A stretch of DNA of 5,584 bases from Candidatus Kapaibacterium sp. (GCA_030835065.1 JAUQWR010000551.1:1-5584); one strand, 5' to 3'; positions 1 to 5,584 are shown, counted from the first letter of the stretch. A program made the numbers and translations. Notes: a model not told the origin generated them from the sequence alone.

Positions 1-410
1 AATTCATGATGGATAACATGTCTAAACTGCGAATAATCGCCTTGGAAAGGCACCACTACGCGATTTTTAAACAATTCTGTAACACCACCTACACCTTCGG
101 GCATAAAGCTGGACACAACGTTTGTCTGCTGAAATTCATTATGAGTATCATAAACTACCATTGGGATACGTTTTGTGATATCATAATTCAAAGTTTTTTG
201 TACCGATAACAAAGAAATTTCTGCTTCAATTGCAGCAAACTCGGCTAAGTATTTAGAACCTTCGTTGTAATATATTGTAAAATGATCAGATTCAATATAC
301 TTCCACTTAAACTCTTGATATTGAACTAAGTTTTTACCAAATTGAGCATATATATTTGTGTCGATACTTACTATACTTAATAATATCATTAATAAAACAA
401 ATCTTCTCAT
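1..410 (-). CDS. Exported peptidase-MA-like zinc metallopeptidase, N-terminal part (possible TolB-like beta-propeller protein), cut by the window edge
   Basis: Reading from an ATG at 410-408 gives 136 residues, open to the left edge. Residues 1-22 form a signal peptide (RR, then a hydrophobic run, ending IYA before Q23), so the product is probably exported. Residues 24-55 (FGKNLVQYQEFKWKYIESDHF onward) and 104-136 (PEGVGGVTELFKNRVVVPF, then FRHVIHHE) match the N-terminal region of proteins I know from Bacteroidota and relatives. In those a peptidase-MA-like domain precedes WD40/PD40 TolB-type propeller repeats. The visible end, H135-E136, would be the start of an HExxH zinc site; the second His and any propeller lie outside the window. 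GGAG at 420-417, 6 nt before the ATG, supports this start. The gene is divergent from the CBS gene at 595. The family call is good; substrate and role are unknown. Confidence 0.8.
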   Translation of the reverse strand, partial: MRRFVLLMILLSIVSIDTNIYAQFGKNLVQYQEFKWKYIESDHFTIYYNEGSKYLAEFAAIEAEISLLSVQKTLNYDITKRIPMVVYDTHNEFQQTNVVSSFMPEGVGGVTELFKNRVVVPFQGDYSQFRHVIHHE

Positions 411-594
411 TTTACTCTCCTTAATTTTCCATTTTAGACGATATTATTAATAAAAAGTTTATTAATAAACACTTCAGCAGATGATTGGTTACTAAATTAG
501 TAATTTTTTATGGAATTTCATCATTTTTAGGCTCGACAAAATATTTTAATAATTAAATCGAATATTTAGAAAACTATTTAATGGAGTTATTGAA
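411..594. promoter_or_regulatory. Divergent intergenic region between the peptidase and CBS genes
   Basis: This AT-rich gap must hold the promoters of both flanking genes. It contains ribosome binding sites for each (GGAG at 420-417 on the minus strand and GGAG at 583-586 on the plus strand) and the palindromic repeat pair at 444-470. A TCGACA hexamer at 533-538 resembles a sigma-70 -35 box for the CBS gene, but no convincing -10 box lies at the right distance. I therefore do not place a promoter precisely. Confidence 0.5.
444..470. repeat. Tandem AT-rich palindromic repeat, candidate operator
   Basis: The 11-mer TTATTAATAAA occurs at 444-454 and again at 459-469, a 15-bp period. The second copy sits in a perfect 14-bp palindrome, GTTTATTAATAAAC, at 457-470. 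Two adjacent symmetric sites in a divergent promoter region are the arrangement expected of a dimeric regulator's operator. Low complexity in an AT-rich genome could produce it by chance. No regulator is identified. Confidence 0.4.
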
Positions 595-1032
595 ATGAAA
601 GTTAAAGATATTCTTGCAAAAAAAGGTCCACATGTATTTACAATCGGTGAAAATAATTCTGTTGCCGAAGGACTTAAAATCTTAGCAAATAATAACATTG
701 GTGCTTTAATTGTATTGAATGCTGATGGCAAAGTTGTTGGAATTATTTCTGAAAGAGATTATATCAAACTGCTTAACAAAGATGCTACACTGATTAATGA
801 ACTGCTCATTAAGGATGCTATGACAAAAAATGTAATCATAGTAGAACCCGAAGACGAACTTTCGTATATTGAATCTATTATGACTAGCAATAGAATAAGA
901 CACTTACCTGTTATTCAAAATGATATTTTAGTTGGTATAGTTTCGATTGGCGATGCAGTCAAGGTCCAAATAGAAAACCTAAAAGTCGAAAATAAATATC
1001 TTTTCGACTATATAGGTGGTAATGTAAAATAA
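595..1032 (+). CDS. Stand-alone CBS-domain-pair protein
   Basis: The 145-residue protein consists almost entirely of two CBS domains, about residues 1-60 and 72-130, which would pair into one Bateman module. Each domain ends in the usual strand-helix signature: G49-I-I-S52-E-R-D55 in the first and G114-I-V-S117-I-G-D120 in the second. The second also has the typical RHLPV at 102-106. The S/T and D of these signatures are the positions that commonly contact adenosine nucleotides (AMP, ATP, SAM), so nucleotide sensing is likely; the ligand cannot be read from sequence. There are no membrane segments and no attached enzyme, so it is cytoplasmic and would act on a partner protein or alone. The tail ENKYLFDYI is typical of this small-protein group. 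GGAG at 583-586, 8 nt before the ATG, fixes the start. It converges on the membrane acyltransferase gene with a 2-bp gap between stop codons. Confidence 0.92.
   Translation: MKVKDILAKKGPHVFTIGENNSVAEGLKILANNNIGALIVLNADGKVVGIISERDYIKLLNKDATLINELLIKDAMTKNVIIVEPEDELSYIESIMTSNRIRHLPVIQNDILVGIVSIGDAVKVQIENLKVENKYLFDYIGGNVK
984..1009 (-). terminator. Stem-loop, possible weak terminator of the minus-strand acyltransferase gene
   Basis: AGTCGAAAA at 984-992 and TTTTCGACT at 1001-1009 are perfect 9-bp complements around an 8-nt loop. On the minus strand this hairpin begins 25 nt after the acyltransferase stop codon and is followed by TTTAGGTTTT, a broken T tract. It lies inside the 3' end of the CBS coding sequence, before that gene's own stop. 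The stem has only three G-C pairs, so termination is plausible but unproven, and the match could be a chance result of coding sequence. Confidence 0.35.
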
Positions 1033-1034
1033 AT

Positions 1035-2210
1035 TTAGATAAACAATACGTAGATTAAATAAGCTGTAAGAGCGTATTTGTAGAATATTTTTGCTTTGTT
1101 TTTGCTATTAACGCTTCTATCATACAAATATGTAATCAATAGAGTAGAAGCTACTATGATAGCTGCACATACAAAACCGTATTCCGGGCTAAGACTCAAT
1201 TTATAAAAAGTTTCAAATCCGGGTGTAATTGGCGAGCCGTATATTAAAATCAAGTGTATAACATAAATATATATGGCTCTTTTACCAAACAATGAATAGT
1301 ACTTAGAAATTCCTCTTGTTGCTTTATAAAGCAATCCAAAGCCCGAGAGAAGCATCAAAACGAAACCAGCTCTAATCAAAATAAGCCCTGGACTTACTTT
1401 CCAAATATCAAAATTGGCTACAGGCATTTTGCTTATCCATACGAAAAGCGGAATGCCTACTATCATGAATAAAGCACCAAACAAATAAAATCTATTTATA
1501 ATAAAATTAGTTCTATCTTCGACGGCTTGCTTTTTAAGCAATAATCCCATGAAAGTACCAATAAAAATAAAGCCGCTAAATGGAAATATCGGGAATAAAG
1601 ATCCATGTGCCAAAGATAAATATGCTCCTGCAAATTCTGGCATAAAACCAAACCAATTTACCATTTGAACTAATGGAGTTGCAAAGAATATTGACAAACC
1701 AATAATCAAAGACCATTTCATTAGCCTTTGCTCAGTTTTTGATATTATATTCAATACTAACAACAACAACAAAGATATACCAAACATCTGAAGAACATTA
1801 ACCTGGAAAAATAATTTCCATGCTTCTTGAGATAAGAATGGCAAATCATATATTCGAGCTACAGGAAATACTAGCAAATAGCCAACTCCTAATAGCATAA
1901 GTGCAGTTTTGATTCTTTTCTTAACAACATTTTTGGGCAATAGTCCGGATTCGTCTCGCTTATTAGCAAAAACATGTACTATGCCAGATACTGTCAAAAA
2001 CAAAGGAGCAGTCATACCTCTCAAAAATTCCCAAATCATCCAAAACGGATCATTCATATTGATAGCTGCAGGAGAAGTAAGAGCAAAAACACTGTGCCCC
2101 ATCATCATCATAAACATTGCACAAAATCTCGCCAAATCTAATGTTGGCAGTCTCATTTCCCTAAGCTTTAGCTCCGATTCTTTTTGAATCGTTTTTATCG
2201 GTCTATGCAC
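1035..2210 (-). CDS. Multi-pass membrane protein of the DUF1624 / HGSNAT-catalytic-like acyltransferase group
   Basis: The 391-residue protein is highly hydrophobic, with about ten predicted membrane segments between residues 24 and 390. The first follows a basic-polar lead and contains LDLARFCAMFMMMMGHS (24-40). Next come TAPLFLTVSG (67-76), NVLQMFGISLLL (138-149) and GSLFPIFPFSGFIFIGTFMG (203-222). This order matches bacterial proteins related to heparan-alpha-glucosaminide N-acetyltransferase. A later segment, GKRAIYIYVIH (309-319), also resembles acyltransferase-3 and DUF418 proteins. These families move acyl groups across the membrane onto sugars, but substrate and even activity are inferred here. 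The longest reading frame starts at a GTG (2210-2208) with no Shine-Dalgarno sequence. An ATG at 2156-2154 (residue 19), just before the conserved domain, is an alternative giving 373 residues. A TATAAT at 2232-2227 would leave only a short leader before the GTG. The gene is divergent from the arabinose-type operon, which hints at a glycan role but does not show it. Confidence 0.7.
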   Translation of the reverse strand: MHRPIKTIQKESELKLREMRLPTLDLARFCAMFMMMMGHSVFALTSPAAINMNDPFWMIWEFLRGMTAPLFLTVSGIVHVFANKRDESGLLPKNVVKKRIKTALMLLGVGYLLVFPVARIYDLPFLSQEAWKLFFQVNVLQMFGISLLLLLVLNIISKTEQRLMKWSLIIGLSIFFATPLVQMVNWFGFMPEFAGAYLSLAHGSLFPIFPFSGFIFIGTFMGLLLKKQAVEDRTNFIINRFYLFGALFMIVGIPLFVWISKMPVANFDIWKVSPGLILIRAGFVLMLLSGFGLLYKATRGISKYYSLFGKRAIYIYVIHLILIYGSPITPGFETFYKLSLSPEYGFVCAAIIVASTLLITYLYDRSVNSKNKAKIFYKYALTAYLIYVLFI

Positions 2211-2255
2211 TTCGATTTTTTTTCTAATTATACAACCTTAATATGCAAAATTACG

Positions 2256-2301
2256 AAATGTTTTTTTAATATTAAAACATTTTCATTCAATTAAACATTT
2301 T
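2256..2301. repeat. Inverted repeat AAATGTTTT / AAAACATTT plus a third half-site
   Basis: AAATGTTTT (2256-2264) and AAAACATTT (2274-2282) are perfect 9-bp inverted copies with a 9-nt spacer. A third copy, AAACATTT, follows at 2293-2300 in direct orientation to the second. The three half-sites start about 18 bp apart and lie 46-91 bp upstream of the acyltransferase GTG. This suggests an operator for that gene. AT-rich composition makes a chance origin possible. Confidence 0.35.
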
Positions 2302-2327
2302 ATTTTTATTTCACTTAGGTTAGCCAG

Positions 2328-2393
2328 AATTATGAATTTTAAATTTTATAGTCCAGAAACAGAGCTGTTTGTCGAGATTAAATTATGAATTTT
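2328..2393. repeat. Direct repeat of AATTATGAATTTT flanking a 14-bp dyad
   Basis: AATTATGAATTTT occurs at 2328-2340 and 2381-2393, 53 bp apart, with a partial copy (TATGAATT) near 2408. Between them, at 2357-2370, is the dyad AAACAG-AG-CTGTTT, with two perfect 6-bp arms and a 2-bp centre, in one of the few GC-richer patches of the gap. The dyad is too tight to fold as an RNA hairpin, so if functional it is more likely a protein-binding DNA site. No regulator is identified. Confidence 0.35.
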
Positions 2394-2563
2394 TGATTAT
2401 TAATACTATGAATTCTAATGAATTAATTTTTGTAATAGCCTATTGAGTAGCAAATAATTCTATCAATTTTTCTTTATAATCTTAATTAATTTTGACTTTT
2501 GCTACTTTCAGAAAAATATATTAATTTGTAAAGATTGATATATTAACTTTTCATATTAAGGAA

Positions 2564-4021
2564 ATGGCTATTAAGGCAGGAATTGATGTAGAAGCAAATA
2601 ATAATATTCCATTATGCGTCGATCTGGACGGCACTTTGATTGCCACAGATACTCTTATGGAATCTGCTCTTATTCTTATTAAACTTAAACCTTGGTTTAT
2701 TTTTATTCTCCCATTTTGGATACTCAAAGGTAAACTCTATTTTAAAAATCAAATTCATAAAATTGCTGTTCCAGTTTATGAATCTTTGCCATTCAATGAC
2801 AATGTTTTAGAATTTTTGACTAAAGAGCATAGCAAGGGCAGAAAAATTATTTTAGCCACTGCTTCTCAAGCTGATATTGCAGTCAACGTTGCAGAGAGTT
2901 TAGGCATTTTTGATGATATTATTGGCTCTGAAAATGGTATTAACCTTAGAGCTGAACATAAAAGAGATAGACTTATAAAACTTTTCGGCGAAAAAGGCTT
3001 CGACTATATGGGCGATAGCAAAGCCGATATTCCTGTTTTCGAAAAATCCAGGTTTGCTTATTTAGTCAATCCCAAAAAGAAAATTTTAGATCAAGCAAAT
3101 AAATTTGGCAATGTAAAGCATGTCTTTAAAAATAAATCTAACAAAATAAAGCTATTAATTAAGGAAATCAGAGTATATCAATGGGTCAAAAATACTTTGA
3201 TATTTTTGCCAGTACTCATGGCACACAAAACTCCAGATTTTTCTTTAATTACACAATTACTTATTGCATTTTTTTCTTTTGGATTTATTGCTTCATCAGT
3301 TTATGTTGTAAATGACTTACTAGATTTGAATTCTGACAGATCTCATCCACGAAAATGCAGACGCCCTTTTGCTTCAGGTCAATTGCCACTTACTATAGGT
3401 TTCACTCTGGCTCCTATGTTGCTATTGTTAGGCTTTGGTTTGAGTGCTGCATTTTTGAATTGGCAGTTTAATGCTGTTATTTGGTCATATTTTGGGCTTA
3501 CAACTGCTTATTCTTTCTTACTTAAGCGAATTCATATTTTTGATATTATAATTTTATCAATGCTTTATACAATCAGGTTATTTGCCGGTGCGGTTGTAGC
3601 AGGTGTTCCATCCTCACCTTGGTTGATGGCATTTTCTATGTTTATTTTCTTCAGCCTGGCTGTTGTAAAACGTTACACTGAACTTTTGGTTATGAAGCAG
3701 GAAAATAGAACAAAAACTGCCGGCAGAGGTTATCTTACAAGCGATGCCGATTTGTTATTGTCTATTGGTACTACAAGTGGACTACTTTCTGTTTTGGTAT
3801 TTGCTCTATATATCAACAGCAAAGAAATTACTTTTTTATATAAAAATCCACACCTACTCTATTTAGTTGCACCACTTCTACTATTTGGAATACTTCGCAT
3901 TTGGTTCAAAGCACATCGAGGCGAAATGAATGACGATCCAATTGTATTTGCCGGAAAAGATCCCGCAAGCTATATTATTGGTGCAATTATATTCATAATT
4001 GTGTTGGGGGCATCATTATGA
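2564..4021 (+). CDS. HAD phosphatase / UbiA prenyltransferase fusion, decaprenyl-phosphate phosphoribosyltransferase-like
   Basis: The 485-residue protein has two parts. Residues 16-170 are a HAD-family domain: motif I D20-L-D22-G-T24, motif II LATAS (97-101, probable T99), a basic region with candidate motif III lysine (K133 or K139), and motif IV G150-D151-S-K-A-D155. Residues 200-485 are a UbiA integral-membrane domain with about nine membrane segments, opening with RVYQWVKN (203-210). It carries the prenyl-phosphate/metal motif N250-D251-x-x-D254-x-x-x-D258, then H261-P262 and R267-P268, and the second motif D327 to R338. The HP and RP context resembles Mycobacterium Rv3806c, which transfers 5-phosphoribose from PRPP to decaprenyl phosphate. 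The DprE1-like gene next door supports this pathway. The HAD half could remove the 5'-phosphate from the product, a step done by a separate enzyme in mycobacteria; I infer this. Both halves keep their key residues. The ATG has AAGG only 2 nt upstream, too close for a normal ribosome site; the next ATG would remove HAD motif I. The stop overlaps the next start (ATGA). Confidence 0.9.
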   Translation: MAIKAGIDVEANNNIPLCVDLDGTLIATDTLMESALILIKLKPWFIFILPFWILKGKLYFKNQIHKIAVPVYESLPFNDNVLEFLTKEHSKGRKIILATASQADIAVNVAESLGIFDDIIGSENGINLRAEHKRDRLIKLFGEKGFDYMGDSKADIPVFEKSRFAYLVNPKKKILDQANKFGNVKHVFKNKSNKIKLLIKEIRVYQWVKNTLIFLPVLMAHKTPDFSLITQLLIAFFSFGFIASSVYVVNDLLDLNSDRSHPRKCRRPFASGQLPLTIGFTLAPMLLLLGFGLSAAFLNWQFNAVIWSYFGLTTAYSFLLKRIHIFDIIILSMLYTIRLFAGAVVAGVPSSPWLMAFSMFIFFSLAVVKRYTELLVMKQENRTKTAGRGYLTSDADLLLSIGTTSGLLSVLVFALYINSKEITFLYKNPHLLYLVAPLLLFGILRIWFKAHRGEMNDDPIVFAGKDPASYIIGAIIFIIVLGASL

Positions 4022-5328
4022 TCTATTCGAATTATAAATCTTGGGGCAGATATCCTATTCTAAGTCCTTCTAAAGTATCTAAATTATTTTGGAGAGATGA
4101 AATTCCGGTTTTTTCAGATACAGATATTAGTATTCTTCCCTATGGTTTAGGTAAAAGCTATGGCGACAGCTGTCTGAATGAAAACGGTTTGCTTGTCGAT
4201 TGCAGAGGATTAAATAAAATTATTGCCTTCGATAAAATTAATGGTATTATTAAAGTCGAGTCTGGCGTCACTCTTGCCGAAATTCTCAATTTTGTTGTTC
4301 CTCATGGTTGGTTCCTTGCATCTACTCCTGGTACAAAACTTATTACAGTAGGTGGTGCAATTGCAAATGATGTTCATGGCAAGAATCACCACAAAGGCGG
4401 TACTTTTGGCTACCATTTGAATTCTTTCGAATTAGTACGCTCTGATGGTTCGCGCCTTATATGTTCGCCTAATGAAAACAAAGAATTATTTGCGGCTACA
4501 ATTGGTGGCTTAGGTCTTACCGGGATTATTACTTGGGCAGAATTTAGACTCTTGAAAAGCCCCACTGCTTTCTTTGCTACAGAATCAATAAAATTTAAAT
4601 CAATTGAAGAATTCTTCGAAATTAATGCCGAATCTGAACATACCTATGATTTTACTGTGTCTTGGATCGACACTACTTCACAAGGCTCAAACTTTGGCAG
4701 AGGAATTTTTAACAGAGGCAATCAAGCCGATCCAAGCATTCATGATATACCCACTCTACCCAAAGATAAAGCAATCACTTTTCCTTTGGATGCTCCATTT
4801 ATCAATGGTTTATCAGTAAAGGCATTTAATTCGCTTTACTATTCCAAACAAATTCCTAAAGTTGTAAAGCAAATTTCTCATTTTAATCCATTTTTCTATC
4901 CTCTTGATGCAGTTTATGATTGGAACAAAGCCTATGGCAAAAATGGATTTATACAATATCAATTTGTAATTCCTTTTGGAAATGAGCTTAAAGGTATAAA
5001 AACAATACTTAGAAAAATTACAGAATCTGGGCTTTCGTCATTTCTTACTGTGTTAAAAACATTCGGAAGTATTAAATCACCGGGTATGCTCTCATTTCCT
5101 CGCCCAGGTGTTACTATGGCTGTTGATTTTAGGATGGGAAGCAAAACTTTGGCATTTGCTGATGAATGTGATAAATTGATAAGAGACTATGGTGGTGTGC
5201 TCTATCCTGCTAAAGATGCCAGAATGAGTGCAGAAAACTTTAAAGTTTTTTATCCTGAATGGATTGAATTCTCTAAATATATCGATCCAAAGTTTTCTTC
5301 AAGTTTTTGGAGAAGGGTTACTAAATAA
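4018..5328 (+). CDS. dprE1: DprE1-like decaprenylphosphoryl-beta-D-ribose 2-oxidase (FAD-linked)
   Basis: The 436-residue protein aligns along its whole length with mycobacterial DprE1 as I recall it. DprE1 oxidises the C2 hydroxyl of polyprenyl-phosphoryl ribose, the first half of epimerisation to the D-arabinofuranose donor. The FAD-binding region of the VAO/PCMH fold is clear: PYGLGKSYGD (41-50), the PGT and VGGAIANDVHGKNHH stretch (104-125), and GGLGLTGI (163-170). H120 and K122 match active-site H132 and K134 of the M. tuberculosis enzyme. The substrate domain has WNKAYG (302-307), QYQFVIP (313-319) and LYPAKDAR (395-402), where K399 matches K418. The position of Cys387, target of benzothiazinone drugs, is A368 (TMAVDF). 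No signal peptide or membrane segment is seen. The ATG overlaps the stop of the HAD-UbiA gene by 4 nt, with a G-rich site (4006-4010) 7 nt before it. Its own TAA overlaps the lpxB start by one base. DprE2, the expected reductase partner, is not beside it. Confidence 0.92.
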   Translation: MIYSNYKSWGRYPILSPSKVSKLFWRDEIPVFSDTDISILPYGLGKSYGDSCLNENGLLVDCRGLNKIIAFDKINGIIKVESGVTLAEILNFVVPHGWFLASTPGTKLITVGGAIANDVHGKNHHKGGTFGYHLNSFELVRSDGSRLICSPNENKELFAATIGGLGLTGIITWAEFRLLKSPTAFFATESIKFKSIEEFFEINAESEHTYDFTVSWIDTTSQGSNFGRGIFNRGNQADPSIHDIPTLPKDKAITFPLDAPFINGLSVKAFNSLYYSKQIPKVVKQISHFNPFFYPLDAVYDWNKAYGKNGFIQYQFVIPFGNELKGIKTILRKITESGLSSFLTVLKTFGSIKSPGMLSFPRPGVTMAVDFRMGSKTLAFADECDKLIRDYGGVLYPAKDARMSAENFKVFYPEWIEFSKYIDPKFSSSFWRRVTK

Positions 5329-5584
5329 TGCCTAAAATTTTTATTTCCGCCGGTGATGTTTCCGGAGATATTCATGCGGCTAGGCTAATGTCCAGCCTTA
5401 AGAATCTCATTCCGGATATTCAATTTATTGGTATCGGTGGCGATAATATGATTAGCCAAGGATTAAAATCTATTATTCCTTTAAGCTCAATTTCTGTTGT
5501 AGGCTTTTGGGAAGTGGCTAAGCGTTATGGCTTATTTAAAAAATTACTCGAAGACTCAAAAAAGCTAATTTCCGACGATGATGT
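5328..5584 (+). CDS. lpxB: Lipid A disaccharide synthase LpxB, N-terminal part, cut by the window edge
   Basis: Eighty-five residues plus two bases are visible, about a fifth of the usual 370-390. LpxB joins UDP-2,3-diacylglucosamine to lipid X, releasing UDP and forming the lipid A disaccharide at the inner face of the cytoplasmic membrane (GT19 family). The family signatures are present: FISAGDVSGDIHAA (5-18), the first-strand loop; FIGIGGDNM (33-41); and ISVVGFWEV (55-63), matching the usual 'l.vmGf.EV'. The first motif has Asp (D10) where many homologues have Glu (AGExSGD). The start is fixed by the ATG that shares its A with the TAA of the DprE1-like gene (TAATG). Upstream, GGAG (5309-5312) and AAGGG (5313-5317) lie inside that gene's 3' end, so translation is probably coupled. 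An lpxB gene shows a Gram-negative envelope with lipid A. Confidence 0.94.
   Translation, partial: MPKIFISAGDVSGDIHAARLMSSLKNLIPDIQFIGIGGDNMISQGLKSIIPLSSISVVGFWEVAKRYGLFKKLLEDSKKLISDDD

Larger units (their letters stand above)
2211..2563. promoter_or_regulatory. 353-bp divergent intergenic region between the acyltransferase gene and the HAD-UbiA operon
   Basis: No gene is visible here; the stretch is very AT-rich and has stops in all frames at short intervals. It should hold promoters for both flanking transcription units. On the minus strand a TATAAT (2232-2227) lies 16 nt before the GTG start, without a good -35 box. On the plus side TTTG (2525-2528) and TAACTTTT (2544-2551) resemble the two elements of Bacteroidota promoters (TTTG and TAnnTTTG), but they are closer together than the usual spacing. 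It also contains the dyad and repeat elements listed separately. Confidence 0.5.

Noticed and set aside
6..209. Plus-strand open frame of 67 codons at the left edge
   Set aside because: It lies antisense to the exported peptidase gene, whose protein has a signal peptide and recognisable family motifs. The plus-strand product resembles nothing.
546..903. Two minus-strand frames (546-731 and 706-903) opposite the CBS gene
   Set aside because: They are antisense shadows of a well-supported CBS-pair protein, with no family resemblance or ribosome sites.
1909..2187. Plus-strand 92-codon frame opposite the acyltransferase gene
   Set aside because: It is antisense to the conserved N-terminal membrane domain; its composition is explained by the complement of hydrophobic codons.
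2521..2560. Bacteroidota-type promoter (TTTG plus TAACTTTT) before the HAD-UbiA gene
   Set aside because: The 15-nt gap is shorter than the usual spacing and the second element lacks the final G. It is mentioned in the intergenic entry but not called as a promoter.
2211..2563. Possible small RNA, riboswitch or CRISPR in the intergenic gap
   Set aside because: No GC-rich structured segment, recognisable riboswitch core or regularly spaced repeat-spacer pattern was seen. The repeats are short and AT-rich.
4210..5144. Short frames at 4210-4416 (-), 4604-4819 (+) and 4959-5144 (-)
   Set aside because: All lie inside the DprE1-like gene, which is conserved along its full length in its own frame.

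Overview
The window looks like chromosomal DNA from an AT-rich, Gram-negative bacterium. Two genes support this. The right edge carries the start of lpxB (lipid A disaccharide synthase), so the cell makes lipid A. The left edge carries the start of a secreted metallopeptidase of a type common in the Bacteroidota / Chlorobiota / Ignavibacteriota / Kapabacteria group. The group assignment is inferred from protein family resemblance only. No tRNA, rRNA, insertion sequence, CRISPR array or phage gene was seen.

Layout, left to right: (1) the 5' part of a minus-strand exported zinc-peptidase-like gene (410 down to the window edge); (2) a divergent intergenic region (411-594) with two copies of an AT-rich near-palindrome; (3) a plus-strand stand-alone CBS-pair protein (595-1032); (4) a convergent minus-strand multi-pass membrane protein resembling the DUF1624 / HGSNAT-type acyltransferases (1035-2210), whose stop codon lies 2 bp from that of the CBS gene; (5) a 353-bp divergent intergenic region (2211-2563) with several dyad and repeat elements; (6) a tightly packed plus-strand operon: a HAD-phosphatase/UbiA-prenyltransferase fusion (2564-4021), a DprE1-like FAD oxidase (4018-5328), and lpxB (5328 to the edge).

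The operon is the main interest. The UbiA half resembles decaprenyl-phosphate phosphoribosyltransferase, which moves phosphoribose from PRPP to a polyprenyl phosphate. The fused HAD half is a natural candidate to remove the 5'-phosphate. The DprE1-like enzyme would then oxidise C2 of the polyprenyl-linked ribose, the first half of epimerisation to the D-arabinofuranose donor. The reductase partner DprE2 is not between dprE1 and lpxB, so it lies elsewhere or is absent. All three genes overlap (ATGA, then TAATG), which suggests translational coupling and a link between D-arabinose (or keto-ribose) donor synthesis and the outer-membrane lipid A pathway. The pathway assignment follows known family chemistry; the link to LPS is inferred from gene order alone.
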